A stretch of DNA of 64,000 nt from Planctomycetota bacterium (GCA_021776735.1 JAJFFH010000019.1:62001-126000); one strand, 5' to 3'. Shown: positions 1 to 9,988, counted from the first letter of the stretch. Notes: generated by a model not told the origin, from the sequence alone. A program made the numbers and translations.

Positions 1-1
1 G

Positions 2-1129
2 TGCACCTGCGCCGCGTTGGTTCTCGCGCTCCTTCTCACCTCCTGCAGCAAGGACGAACCGGGGGTCCCTGGCCCGACCAAGGGCACCAAAAAAGCGAAG
101 GTGGACCCCGCCGCCGAACAGAGGAAGAAGGAGGAGCGTGCGGAGCTGCGGAAGCAAGAGATCGCACAACTCAAGGCAACGCGCGACACCCAGGGCGCCC
201 GGGTCGCCGACCTGAAACGGGAGTACGAGGCCCTGAAAAGCAAGCACGAGGCCGAGCGCAAGGCGTTGCCGGATCTGCGCAAACTGCAGCAGCGCCTCAT
301 GAGTGTGCACCGCGACGCCATGCAGGCCAACAGCCGCTACGAAGTGATCAAGAAGCGGATTGAGAAGGTCCGCGCGGTGGCCGAGAAAGCCGTCACCGGC
401 GAAATCAAGAGCCTGCGCAAGAAGCTGAAAAACAAGGACGCCGAGTACCGCGAGGTTCTCACGGGATGGCGCGCCAACCTGAGCGACAAGTCCGTCAGCC
501 GCGTCGAACAGTCGCCGGTGAAACGCAAGCTCGACGCGTTGCGCGCGCTGAAGGCGCAGTGGATGAAGCTCACGATCAAGACCCGCGCGGGCGGCGCCGG
601 CGCCGGCGCCAAGTCGGAGGTCAGCTCGATGTTTCGCGCCCTACTCACCGACGACACCAAGGGCGCGGTCATTAAGGACGTCCTCGCACGGCCCGAAGCC
701 AACCGCAAATCCGTGGCGAGCTACGATTTCACGCAACTCGACTTCTATCTCCTCATGAAGCTGCACGAGGACGCCCTCGACCGCCAAAACATCGCCGTCG
801 AAAAACGCGAACTCGGCGAGAACGAGGGGAAGCTCAGAGAGCTCGAAAAGGAAGTGGACGCGTTGCGCGAGGAGATCGGCAACCGCATGGCCGCCGGCGG
901 CGACGACCTCGAACGCTACGAGGACTTGCGCCAAAGCCTGGGCCCCGCCCGCGAACGCGCCGAATCGTTGAACCAGCAACTCACCACGTACTCCGAATCG
1001 TTGAAACAGATCGAATCGGTCACGGAGCGCCAAGACGGGATCAACGAAAAGGCCGTCGCCGACCTCAACGCCGCCGAGAAGGCCCTCAAGAAAACGAAGC
1101 AGAAACTCCGCGGCCTAGGCGTGAGGTAA
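2..1129 (+). CDS. Coiled-coil lipoprotein, 5' end outside the window
   Basis: The frame is already open at the left edge and begins with the end of a lipoprotein signal (LALLLTSC, then SKDEPG), so the true start probably lies before base 1; a TTG at 17 is the only start-like codon inside. After the lipobox Cys the protein is highly charged, rich in K, E, R and A, and has long heptad-like stretches over nearly its whole length (about 350 residues). That predicts a lipid-anchored helical rod in the periplasm or on the membrane. No enzymatic motif is visible and I do not recognise a family. It could be a structural or scaffolding lipoprotein. The next gene is on the opposite strand, and a long-form dispersed repeat lies 28 bp past the stop. 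Confidence 0.75.
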   Translation, partial: CTCAALVLALLLTSCSKDEPGVPGPTKGTKKAKVDPAAEQRKKEERAELRKQEIAQLKATRDTQGARVADLKREYEALKSKHEAERKALPDLRKLQQRLMSVHRDAMQANSRYEVIKKRIEKVRAVAEKAVTGEIKSLRKKLKNKDAEYREVLTGWRANLSDKSVSRVEQSPVKRKLDALRALKAQWMKLTIKTRAGGAGAGAKSEVSSMFRALLTDDTKGAVIKDVLARPEANRKSVASYDFTQLDFYLLMKLHEDALDRQNIAVEKRELGENEGKLRELEKEVDALREEIGNRMAAGGDDLERYEDLRQSLGPARERAESLNQQLTTYSESLKQIESVTERQDGINEKAVADLNAAEKALKKTKQKLRGLGVR

Positions 1130-1488
1130 GCACGCGCCCGGTCGCGCCCGGGCCACAGCAAACGAGTCTGGCCCGCGCCGAAGCGCCTGAGGAGCATAGG
1201 CGGCACGGCGATTCTCCCGAAGGCCGCCTGCAGCGACTTTCGTTGGCCTGAGGGAGTGTGCGCCACAGGCGCAGCTCAATCCCGCGGCCGATCGATGCCC
1301 GAGCTGAGCATGCCCGTCTTCCGCTTCGCCGTCGGGGTCGAAACAGGATCTCCAAGCCGTCCCAATCCTGCAGGCGGACGAACGCGCCGGTAGCCACACG
1401 ATGGCCAAGCGTTTTCACGACCGTCCTCCGGCCCAATCCGGCAGTCCGGGCTCAGGCCGCTCGCCGGTCAGACCTTCCGTCACCCCCC
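1130..1488. other. Gene-free stretch between convergent genes
   Basis: This 359-bp stretch separates the coiled-coil lipoprotein gene from the 3' end of rsgA. It holds the long-form repeat at 1157-1214 and no reading frame with a start, domain or codon pattern I can support. I see no rho-independent terminator. Confidence 0.6.
1157..1214 (+). repeat. Long-form dispersed element, copy 1
   Basis: It opens with AGCAAACGAG and closes with ACGGCGATTC, around a GC-rich middle containing CGCGCCGAAGCGC. It lies 28 bp after a stop codon in an intergenic stretch. It is a diverged copy: the right end reads CACGGCGATTC instead of GACGGCGATGTC. Confidence 0.75.
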
Positions 1489-2517
1489 TCACTCGTCCGT
1501 GCGGGGTCGCCGTTCCGTGCGGCGGCGGCGTTGGGTTACTCGGGCTCGGACTCGGGCCTGTTCCTTCTTGAGTTCGCGCCAGTGTTCGAAGCGGCGTTCG
1601 TCCAGGTTGCCCCACTCGCGCGCTTCGAGGATGGCGCAGCCCGGTTCCACTTCGTGAGTGCAGTCGCGGAAACGGCAGCGCTGCGTGATCTCCTCGATGT
1701 CTGCAAAGGTGTCTTCGATGCCGTCCTCGCCGTCCCAGAGCGCGACTTCGCGCAGGCCCGGCGTATCGACCAGCAACGCGCCGTTCGGAAGCCGAACGAG
1801 CCGACGAAACGTCGTCGTGTGCCGGCCACGGTCGTCGTCGGTGCGGATTTCGCGCACCAGCATCAGTTCCTCGCCGGCCAGCCGATTCAGCAGCGTGGAC
1901 TTGCCGACTCCCGACGAGCCGATCAGCGCCGCGGTCTTTTTGGCTTCGAGCGCGGCCTCGAGCCGATCCATGCCCGCGCCGGTGTGGCCGCTCACGACAT
2001 GAACGGCGACGCCCGGCGCATGCTCTTCCACGAGGCATCGCCGTCCGTCCGCTTCCTCGGTGAGATCGGCCTTCGACAAAACGATGACCGGTGTGGCCCC
2101 GCTCTCGTGCGCGAGAGCCAGATAGCGCTCGAGCCGCCGCACGCTCAGGTCGCGGTTCGCCGACGTGACGATGAAAACGGTATCGACGTTGGCCGCGACG
2201 ACCTGCGGACGCGCGGAACGCCACGCGATCTTGCGCACGATGGCGGTGCGACGCGGCAGGACCGCGACGATGCGTCCGCCGCGCAGCACAACCCAGTCGC
2301 CGACCGCCGGCAGTTCGTCCTGTTCGACCGCATCGTGCATCATGCGGCCCGTGACACGCGCGCTGGGAATGCCGGGCGCACCGACGATTTTGTACAGATC
2401 CCGCTGATGTTCGACGACACGGGCCGGGATCGAAGCGCCCCCGCCGTCGGAAGAGACGAGTTGATCAAAAGTGGTCTGCCAGGCGGCAGACCACCCGTAG
2501 TGGCTGAGTTCGGACAA
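1489..2517 (-). CDS. rsgA: Ribosome small-subunit biogenesis GTPase RsgA
   Basis: 342 residues, normal for this family of circularly permuted GTPases that help 30S subunit maturation. The motifs come in the permuted order: G4-like SKAD (about 148-151), G1 GSSGVGKST (200-208), the switch TTT (234-236), and G3 DTPG (251-254). An OB-fold N-terminus (about 35-100) precedes the G domain. A C-terminal zinc knuckle follows, with C281, C286, H288 and C294. TTG at 2517 is the likely start because the N-terminus LSELSHYGW matches RsgA proteins; a GGGG-type purine run lies about 10 nt upstream. The 20-bp dispersed element sits in the variable linker just after G4 and encodes EADGRRC without apparent loss of length. 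Confidence 0.93.
   Translation of the reverse strand: MSELSHYGWSAAWQTTFDQLVSSDGGGASIPARVVEHQRDLYKIVGAPGIPSARVTGRMMHDAVEQDELPAVGDWVVLRGGRIVAVLPRRTAIVRKIAWRSARPQVVAANVDTVFIVTSANRDLSVRRLERYLALAHESGATPVIVLSKADLTEEADGRRCLVEEHAPGVAVHVVSGHTGAGMDRLEAALEAKKTAALIGSSGVGKSTLLNRLAGEELMLVREIRTDDDRGRHTTTFRRLVRLPNGALLVDTPGLREVALWDGEDGIEDTFADIEEITQRCRFRDCTHEVEPGCAILEAREWGNLDERRFEHWRELKKEQARVRARVTQRRRRTERRPRTDE
2034..2053 (-). repeat. 20-bp dispersed element in rsgA
   Basis: 17 of 20 bases match the consensus. It is on the sense strand of rsgA and read as EADGRRC in the linker between the G4 motif and the P-loop, a region that varies in RsgA proteins. Confidence 0.7.
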
Positions 2518-2560
2518 GTCCGTAGACCCCTTCGGAATCCGCAGGACGGATCCCCGGTAG

Positions 2561-2576
2561 TTGGGCTTACGCCCAA
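2561..2576. repeat. Small palindrome with TTAC loop
   Basis: A perfect 6-bp stem TTGGGC / GCCCAA closes a TTAC loop. A second palindrome in the window (12856-12881) has the complementary-style TAAC loop. Such TTAC/TAAC-looped palindromes look like a dispersed intergenic family rather than terminators, since no T-tract follows. The family assignment is inference. Confidence 0.5.
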
Positions 2577-2628
2577 GACAGGTTCCAAATCGCGAAGCGG
2601 CAGCGCCGCGATGGCGCGCGCGAGGGGC

Positions 2629-2702
2629 TCAGGCTCCGCGTGTGGCGGAGGCCGGGCGATGGGGCTGGGTTGCAGTTGTCACAGTCATCGGGGGCCTCCT
2701 TT
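2629..2702 (-). promoter_or_regulatory. Strong Shine-Dalgarno with 19-codon mini-ORF upstream of rsgA
   Basis: On the minus strand AAAGGAGG is followed 6 nt later by ATG (2688). The frame codes 19 residues (MTVTTATQPHRPASATRGA) and stops at TGA. The same frame then stays open into rsgA about 110 nt further on. This is the best ribosome-binding site in the area, yet it does not serve rsgA directly. It may be a leader peptide, or the remains of a longer N-terminus broken by the TGA. Confidence 0.4.
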
Positions 2703-2757
2703 CGAATGGGTCAACGCGAATCCTATCACGGCTGGCGGGCGCGTGGATTTGGACCGA

Positions 2758-2816
2758 AGCAAACGGGCCTGGCCGCGCCGAAGCGCACTCGGGCGCGAAG
2801 GCGGGACGGCGATATC
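2758..2816 (+). repeat. Long-form dispersed element, copy 2
   Basis: The best-preserved long form, 59 bp, starting AGCAAACGGG and ending GGGACGGCGATATC. The middle has complementary blocks GCC-GCGCC and GGCGC-GAA-GGC, so the insert can fold into a stem with a 12-nt loop. Located in an intergenic region. Confidence 0.85.
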
Positions 2817-2900
2817 AGCTCCGCGACGAAAACGAGCGCGCTCCGCCGTCGAAACGCGCGGTTCTTGTCGGTGTCGTTTGGTATGTTTTAGCCTATAGCT

Positions 2901-3578
2901 GTGCAACGTGCGCACACTCCGGATTCGTCCGGTCGGGCTGGCGTCGACGCGGCGGCCCCGGGCGATCGTGCGATACATGATGCGGCTGCCGTCGATCGGG
3001 CTGCGGTCAGGCTGACGCGTGGACACGGAGCGAAGCACTCGCATGGATCGCGGAGCACTTCTCTCGGGTTTGGTCACGGAAGCGCCCGCCCGCGCCGCCG
3101 AAAGAGCCGCGCACGTCGCAAAATCTGGCGCCGGCACGGCGGACTGTGCGCTGTTCCGGGCTGTTCCTGCGCGGCGGCACACGAACACCACATCGTCTAC
3201 CGTTCGCACGGTGGCTCAAACAACCTCACGAATAGAGAGGCGTTGTGTAGCTCTCACCACATTCAAGGCGTTCACCGCGGCTATCTCATGGTCTCAGGCC
3301 GCGCCGGCGAACGCCTGGGATGGCAATTCGGCACGGGCCAGGGCGGACACGAAGCCGGAACACGCCGGGAAGAGGTCGGCGATGCCGAGCGCCAGGATGA
3401 CCTTCGCGACACGGAGGCCCAAAAGACGGACACCGGCCGGACACCTGCACGCACCGGACTCCGCGAAACCGGCTGGCAAGAAACAGGCGCGCGCGAAACG
3501 TGGACCACCACGAACGACGATGGCCTCCGCCGCGATGCGGACCAAGCGAGAGACGCCCCGCGCACAAGGGTTGCTTGA
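2901..3578 (+). CDS. HNH endonuclease domain protein, probably a frameshifted remnant
   Basis: The core is a clear HNH nuclease of the kind found at the C-terminus of DUF222-type proteins: a GLCAVPGC cysteine pair, then HEHHIVYRSHGG, NL, and LCSSHHIQGVH, providing the His-Asn-His and zinc ligands. The family normally has a few hundred residues before this core, but here the upstream part of the frame (from GTG 2901) looks like random high-GC translation. A family-like segment (EALAWIAEHFSRVW) appears instead in another frame at about 3032-3073, which suggests a frameshift between about 3075 and 3110. The tail after about residue 145 is also low complexity. The gene is therefore probably inactive. 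It ends 49 bp before cls. Confidence 0.55.
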   Translation: MQRAHTPDSSGRAGVDAAAPGDRAIHDAAAVDRAAVRLTRGHGAKHSHGSRSTSLGFGHGSARPRRRKSRARRKIWRRHGGLCAVPGCSCAAAHEHHIVYRSHGGSNNLTNREALCSSHHIQGVHRGYLMVSGRAGERLGWQFGTGQGGHEAGTRREEVGDAERQDDLRDTEAQKTDTGRTPARTGLRETGWQETGARETWTTTNDDGLRRDADQARDAPRTRVA

Positions 3579-3627
3579 CGGCGTGGTCTCCCGAGCAATT
3601 CGAGGCGACAACTCCTATCATGCCGTC

Positions 3628-5166
3628 GTGAATCCGGTGCTCTCGCTCGTTCTCGGTGCCGGGCTGGTGGTCGCACACCTGGCGGCGATCGTCGGCGTAC
3701 TCGTGTCCGAGAAGCGACAGCCCGCGGCGACGCTCGCCTGGCTCTTTGCCCTGTTTCTTCTGCCCGGATTCGGGCTGTTCGCCTGGTTCGTGATCGGCAA
3801 GACCGGCTCGAGACGAATCTCGCGCGACTACCGTGCCGCGAGCCGGCGGGTCGCCGAACTCATGGAGCGACGCGGTATTCCCCCGGCGCTGCTCGCAAGC
3901 GTCGAGACCGCGATCGGGTCGGCCGAGCCTTGCCTAAGCGACACCGCCGAAGCCGGCGAACCGGCCGAGCCCGCCGCTACGCCCGTGCGCGTGGAACTCG
4001 CGGGCGACGACGGGGTCACGTCCATGCTGCGCCTTGGGGATCGTCTGGCCACGACGCCCGCCAGCACCGGCAACCGTGTCGCGATGCTGGTGGATGGCGC
4101 CGCGACATACGCTTCGATTCGTGACGCGATCCTGGCCGCCCGCGACCACGTCCATGTCGAGTTCTACATCTTTCGCGGCGACGACGCCGGGCGCGAACTG
4201 CGCGACCTGCTGGCTGCCAAGGCGCGCGAAGGTATCGCCGTCCGTGTGCTCTGTGATGCGGTGGGTAGCCTCGTATTGGATGACTCTTTTTGGGATCCGT
4301 TGCGCGAGGCCGGAGGACACGCGGCGTTCTTTCGGCCTGCGCGACGTCTCCTGCGCTTTCGGCGCCGGCACCGCATCGACTTTCGCAATCACCGCAAGAT
4401 CGTCGTCGTCGACGGCCACGTCGGATTCACGGGCGGGATCAACGTGGGTCGCGAGTACCTGGGGCTCGACCCCGACCGCGGCGAGTGGCGCGACACGCAC
4501 ATGCGCATCGACGGGCCGGCGACGCTGAGTCTTCAGGCCGCGTTCGCGGAGGACTGGATCGGGGCCACGGGCGAACTCCTGGACGCGGCGCGCTACTTCC
4601 CGGAGCCGCAGGAATCGGGCGATTCGTGCGTCCAGATCGTCGATTCGGGTCCCGATCGCCAGTGGTCGCCGATCGAGCACCTGTACACGCAGGCGTTCGC
4701 CGTCGCGCGGCGACGCATCTGGCTGACGACCCCGTACTTCGTTCCGTCGGCCGGGATCGAGGGCGGGCTTGTGGCTGCGGCCCTGCGCGGGATCGACGTG
4801 TGCCTGCTCGTTCCGGCCCGCAGCGACAGCGTCCTCGTCAACCTGGCGTCGCGGGCGTACTACCCCAACCTGCTGCGCGCCGGCGTGCGGATTCACGAAT
4901 TCGGACACGGTTTCCTCCACGCCAAGACGATGGTCGTGGACGATCGCATCGCGACCATCGGCTCGGCCAACCTCGATTCGCGCTCGTTTCACCTGAACTT
5001 CGAGCTGAACGCTTTCGTCTACTCCGCCCCGTTCGCAAACGAACTCGCCACGCAATTCGCAAAAGACCTCGCGCGTGCCCGCGTAGTCGGCGCGGAGGAG
5101 GCCGACCCGCCCCTGCACCGTCGCGCCCTGCACGCGGCCGCACGCCTCACCGCCCCGCTCCTCTGA
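3628..5166 (+). CDS. cls: Cardiolipin synthase, phospholipase D family
   Basis: 512 residues if translation starts at GTG 3628, which puts the two N-terminal membrane segments right at the start, as in bacterial cardiolipin synthases; the frame is open further upstream but that part is not protein-like. Two HxKxxxxD motifs of the phospholipase D superfamily are intact: HRKIVVVD (H255) and HAKTMVVDD (H431, followed by GSANLDSRSF). The enzyme joins two phosphatidylglycerols (or PG and another phospholipid) into cardiolipin at the inner membrane. A 17/20 match to the dispersed element overlaps the conserved segment GIAVRVLCD, where the family itself prefers a similar sequence. Confidence 0.92.
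   Translation: MNPVLSLVLGAGLVVAHLAAIVGVLVSEKRQPAATLAWLFALFLLPGFGLFAWFVIGKTGSRRISRDYRAASRRVAELMERRGIPPALLASVETAIGSAEPCLSDTAEAGEPAEPAATPVRVELAGDDGVTSMLRLGDRLATTPASTGNRVAMLVDGAATYASIRDAILAARDHVHVEFYIFRGDDAGRELRDLLAAKAREGIAVRVLCDAVGSLVLDDSFWDPLREAGGHAAFFRPARRLLRFRRRHRIDFRNHRKIVVVDGHVGFTGGINVGREYLGLDPDRGEWRDTHMRIDGPATLSLQAAFAEDWIGATGELLDAARYFPEPQESGDSCVQIVDSGPDRQWSPIEHLYTQAFAVARRRIWLTTPYFVPSAGIEGGLVAAALRGIDVCLLVPARSDSVLVNLASRAYYPNLLRAGVRIHEFGHGFLHAKTMVVDDRIATIGSANLDSRSFHLNFELNAFVYSAPFANELATQFAKDLARARVVGAEEADPPLHRRALHAAARLTAPLL
4231..4250 (-). repeat. Possible 20-bp dispersed element in cls
   Basis: 17 of 20 bases match in reverse orientation, antisense to cls. It is read as EGIAVRVLCD, which is close to the family consensus at this position. 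Coincidence through shared codon preference is therefore possible. Confidence 0.4.
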
Positions 5167-5200
5167 ACTGAGATATCTCGCCGCGCGGTAGGATATCGCC

Positions 5201-5647
5201 ATGCGAATCCTTATCCCGTCCGTTCTCGCGGCGCTCGTCTTCTCGCTCGGTTTCCACGGCTCCGCCTCGGCGCACTGCGAGGTTCCCTGCGGCATCTACG
5301 GCGACCAGACCCGCTTCACAGCGATGCTCGAGGACCACAAGACGATCCACAAGGCGATGACCCAGGTCGTGGCACTCGCCGGCAAGACCAACGCGCAGTC
5401 AGCCAACCAGCTCGCGCGCTGGGTCGCGACAAAGGAAGCCCACGCCACGAAGACCCAGGGCGTGATCGCGCAGTACTTCATGAGCCAACGCATCAAGGCC
5501 AAGGACCCGAAGTACGTGACGAAACTCACGAAAGCGCATGCGGTCATGGTCGCGGCGATGAAGTGCAAGCAGACGGTGGACACGAAGAACGCCGACGCGC
5601 TGCGCACCGCCATCCTCGCCTTTCACGAGGCGTACGAAGGCAAGTAG
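5201..5647 (+). CDS. sodN: Nickel superoxide dismutase with Sec-type signal peptide
   Basis: The nickel hook HCEVPCGIY is diagnostic for Ni-SOD, which dismutates superoxide using Ni bound by the N-terminal amine, His1, Cys2 and Cys6. In this 148-residue precursor the hook follows a 24-residue segment (charged start, hydrophobic core, end SASA) that looks like a signal peptide. Cleavage after ASA would leave His25 as the new N-terminus, exactly as the active site requires. The remaining 124 residues form the helical-bundle part, the usual length for mature Ni-SOD. Streptomyces enzymes carry a short propeptide removed by a dedicated protease instead, and no such protease gene is next to this one. 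The product is predicted to be exported. ATG 5201 follows the cls stop by 34 bp. Confidence 0.92.
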   Translation: MRILIPSVLAALVFSLGFHGSASAHCEVPCGIYGDQTRFTAMLEDHKTIHKAMTQVVALAGKTNAQSANQLARWVATKEAHATKTQGVIAQYFMSQRIKAKDPKYVTKLTKAHAVMVAAMKCKQTVDTKNADALRTAILAFHEAYEGK

Positions 5648-5871
5648 CCGCGCACGCGTCGGACGTGGCGCCTTCGATGTGACGATCTTCACCACCATTC
5701 GAATCTCCGACGGCGCGCCGTGGTTCCTGGACGAACACGCGGCGCGCCTCGGCGTCGATTCACGGCGCCTGCGCAGCCTGCTGCCGTCGTTTGACGCGCG
5801 CGTCCGGGTGTTTGACGACCTGTTCCTGCAGGTGGAGTCCCTCCGGTTGCCCGGTGAACCCTGGACGATAG

Positions 5872-5891
5872 AGCCGACGGACGGCGATGTC
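5872..5891 (+). repeat. 20-bp dispersed element in the PabC-like gene
   Basis: 18 of 20 bases match; sense strand; read as EPTDGDV just before the PLP lysine. The sequence is identical to the intergenic copy at 19117-19136 (AGCCGACGGACGGCGATGTC). Confidence 0.8.
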
Positions 5892-6261
5892 TCCGTCCGC
5901 GGGCCGTTGCAAAAAACGACGGACCGGACGCACTACGACCGGGCCCGCGCGCAAGCGCAGCAACCCACTGAAGCGGACGTGTCGCGCGCAAGCGCGGAAC
6001 GCGCGAAGGCGGACGATGCTCTGCTCATCGGGCCGGACGGACGCATTCGCGAGACCACGATCGCGAACGTGTTTTTCGTGCTCGCCGACGGGACCCTGGT
6101 CACGCCGCCCGCTTCCGACGGTCTTCTGCCCGGCATCGCCCGCGGCTGGATCCTCCAAGCATGCGGCGGCGAGGAGCGCCCGCTCCGGTTGGCAGATGTC
6201 CAAAACGCCCGGGAGTGTTTCGCCACCAACGCGCTCATGCTGGCCCATCCGGTAACGGCGA

Positions 6262-7797
<1,536 letters not shown>

Positions 7798-7813
7798 GTT
7801 TCTTGCTCGGCGC

Positions 7814-8443
7814 CTACCCGCCCCTTTTCTTTCGCTCCGGTCGCTCCACCGCTGGCGCGGGTTCGTCCGTCGCGCCTGCAGACCGGGGGGCGGCCTCGAG
7901 GGGGGCAGCGGATGTCGCGCGTGGCGATACGCGGTCGGGCTTCGGCCGCAGGGCATCGACGAGAGACTTCGAGGTCTTGACCTTGCGCGACCGGCGGCTC
8001 TCCCACGCGTCGATCTCGTTGCGGATCGGGCTCTTGGAGGGCAGGTCGTACTTGGAGACGTACAGGCCGTACCAGTGGCCGTCCTTGCCCTTCTGAAACC
8101 AGCGCGCGCGATGTTTCACCCGGCCTTTTTCCTCGACCGTGAAAAAGACGCAGGTCTTGCCGTCGTGCGTCCTGGTTTTCTCGACATCGAGGGAACTCAG
8201 GGCGACGGCGTGCTTGTCGTGTTCAACCTCGAGGATGCGGCGGTGGCTCCGTTCCATTTGCGCCCTGATGTCGGCGCGCACCATGATCCGTAGTTCCGAC
8301 TTCAACGCCGCTTCGGGCGAGGACTGATCGTAGGCGTCGATCCCCTTCCCGGGCAGCCCCCCGCCCCCTCCATCGCTACCGAAGAACGCCGCGGCAGCCA
8401 AGCCGAGAGCAACGAGCGAAACAACCAGCGCAGCTTTGTCCAT
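7814..8443 (-). CDS. Membrane-anchored protein of unknown function
   Basis: 209 residues from ATG 8443. An N-terminal hydrophobic helix (ALVVSLVALGLAAAAFF) is followed by a Gly-rich linker and a soluble domain of about 130 residues with regular beta-strand-like segments (KTCVFFTVEEKGRVKHRARWFQKG) and WYGLYVSKYDLPSK. The C-terminus is a charged, Pro-rich tail. I do not recognise a family. It lies between cbs (37 bp upstream) and the flavoprotein gene (16 bp downstream) on the same strand, so the three probably form one transcript. Confidence 0.7.
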   Translation of the reverse strand: MDKAALVVSLVALGLAAAAFFGSDGGGGGLPGKGIDAYDQSSPEAALKSELRIMVRADIRAQMERSHRRILEVEHDKHAVALSSLDVEKTRTHDGKTCVFFTVEEKGRVKHRARWFQKGKDGHWYGLYVSKYDLPSKSPIRNEIDAWESRRSRKVKTSKSLVDALRPKPDRVSPRATSAAPLEAAPRSAGATDEPAPAVERPERKKRGG

Positions 8444-8480
8444 GTCTGTCTCCGATTCTCTGGCGGCCCCGGGCCGCAAC

Positions 8481-9857
8481 TCACTCCCCTGACTTGGGGT
8501 TGGGATTCTCCACCGGATGCGTAAGGAAGTCGACGAGATCCATCTGCGTGACGATCCCCTGCAGGCTGTTGTCGTCATCGACGACGATGCCGATCAGGCC
8601 TTCGGCAAACACGCGCGTCAGCTCGGTGGCGTCGTCGGTGATGTGCACCGTCCGCACGTTGCGGATCATCGCTTCGGCGACACGGCTCTGCAGCGTCACC
8701 TTGCCCTGGACGAGCGCGTCGAGCACGTCGGTCTCCGAGATGATTCCGGCGAGCTGGCCCGCGTCGAGCACCGGCAACTGGCTGACCGCACGCGCCTTCA
8801 TGCGCATGACGGCGTCGGCCACCTCCTCCCCGATTTCGGCGGTGTACGCCATGCGCGGCGGCAGGCTGCGCATGAGGTCGCCGACCGAGTTGGCTTCCCA
8901 GCGACTCTCGGTGAATCCGTTTTCGCGCATCCACTGGTCGTCCAGGAACTTCGTCATGTAGTTGCGCACCGAATCGGGAAGGATCATCCCGATGCGCTTG
9001 TCCGGCCCGACCTCGCGCGCCAGCTCAACCGCCGCCCAGGCGACCGAGCCGGAGCTGCCGCCGCACAAGAGCCCCTCCTGCCGGATCAGCCGGCGCGCCA
9101 TCAGAAACGACTCATGGTCCCGGCTCTTGAACCAGCGATCCACGAGATCGCGATCCAAAACGTCCGGAATGAAGTCGTAACCGATGCCCTCGACCTTGTA
9201 CGACTGGATCGGCGCATCACCGGCCAGAATCGACCCCACGGGATCGACGCCGATGATGACGCAGCCGGGAATCTCCTCCTTGATGCGACGCGCAACACCG
9301 CTGATCGTGCCGCCGGTCCCCGCGGTCATGACCATGTAGTCGAGCCTGCCGCCGACCTGTTCGACGATCTCCTTGCCCGTCCCGTGGTAGTGCGCGTCCG
9401 GGTTGTCGACGTTGGAGTACTGGTCGAGGATGTGAGCGTTGGGCAGGATTTCCTTGAGCCGTTTCGCCACACCGATGTGGCTCTCCGGCGAATCGAACGC
9501 CGCCTCGGTCGGCGTGCGCACGATTTCTGCACCGAGCGCCTCCAGCACCACCTGCTTCTCGCGGCTCATCTTCTCGGGCATCGTGATGATCATGCGGTAG
9601 CCCTTCACCGCCGCCGCGAGCGCCATGCCGATCCCGGTGTTGCCGCTCGTCGGCTCGATCAGCGTGTCGCCGGGCTTGATGCGGCCCGCCTTCTCCGCCT
9701 CCACCACCATGCGGCGGCCGATGCGGTCCTTGACGGACCCGCCCGCGTTCAAGAATTCACACTTGGCCAGCAGCTCGCAGCCCGTCCGCCGCCCGACCTT
9801 GTTGAGGCGCACCATCGGTGTGTCGCCGATGGCACCGAGTATTGAATCGAGGATCAC
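8481..9857 (-). CDS. cbs: Cystathionine beta-synthase with C-terminal CBS-domain pair
   Basis: 458 residues. The PLP-dependent fold type II catalytic part occupies about residues 1-320: GDTPMVRL, the PLP lysine in GGSVKDR (K43), the substrate loop PTSGNTG, and the phosphate loop TAGTGGTISG. Two CBS motifs follow (about 335-455), an arrangement seen in cystathionine beta-synthases, which condense serine (or O-acetylserine) with homocysteine; cysteine synthases normally lack the CBS pair. The CBS domains suggest control by an adenosyl ligand such as SAM. Start codon GTG at 9857. A long-form repeat lies 72 bp upstream of the start. Confidence 0.92.
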   Translation of the reverse strand: MILDSILGAIGDTPMVRLNKVGRRTGCELLAKCEFLNAGGSVKDRIGRRMVVEAEKAGRIKPGDTLIEPTSGNTGIGMALAAAVKGYRMIITMPEKMSREKQVVLEALGAEIVRTPTEAAFDSPESHIGVAKRLKEILPNAHILDQYSNVDNPDAHYHGTGKEIVEQVGGRLDYMVMTAGTGGTISGVARRIKEEIPGCVIIGVDPVGSILAGDAPIQSYKVEGIGYDFIPDVLDRDLVDRWFKSRDHESFLMARRLIRQEGLLCGGSSGSVAWAAVELAREVGPDKRIGMILPDSVRNYMTKFLDDQWMRENGFTESRWEANSVGDLMRSLPPRMAYTAEIGEEVADAVMRMKARAVSQLPVLDAGQLAGIISETDVLDALVQGKVTLQSRVAEAMIRNVRTVHITDDATELTRVFAEGLIGIVVDDDNSLQGIVTQMDLVDFLTHPVENPNPKSGE

Positions 9858-9929
9858 GTCCCGATCGTACCCAACGGATCCTCTCGACTCTCGAACCGAT
9901 CCGCAAACCTCTGGAGAACGTCCGAAAAA

Positions 9930-9988
9930 AGCAAACGGGCCGGCCAGCGCCGAAGCGCGCTCGGGCGCGAAGGCGGGACGGCGATGTC
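9930..9988 (+). repeat. Long-form dispersed element, copy 3
   Basis: 59 bp, well preserved at both ends (AGCAAACGGG, GGGACGGCGATGTC). The insert contains GCC-A-GCGCC and GGCGC-GAA-GGC, able to pair. It lies between the end of the beta-propeller gene and the start of cbs, preceded by an A6 run. Confidence 0.9.

Larger units (their letters stand above)
2518..2900. other. Gene-free stretch upstream of rsgA
   Basis: 383 bp between divergent genes. It contains a perfect hairpin (2561-2576), a strong Shine-Dalgarno plus mini-ORF on the minus strand (2629-2702), and a long-form repeat (2758-2816). Close to the HNH remnant the sequence becomes locally AT-rich (TTGGTATGTTTTAGCCTATAG, 2877-2897), the only promoter-like patch I see here. 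Confidence 0.6.

Noticed and set aside
2629-2688. The TGA ending the mini-ORF upstream of rsgA as a second selenocysteine codon
   Set aside because: No redox motif or cysteine position is involved, and the downstream residues up to rsgA are not protein-like.
1258-2898. A 546-codon open frame on the plus strand over rsgA
   Set aside because: It is the antisense of a clear rsgA gene and has no recognisable protein features.
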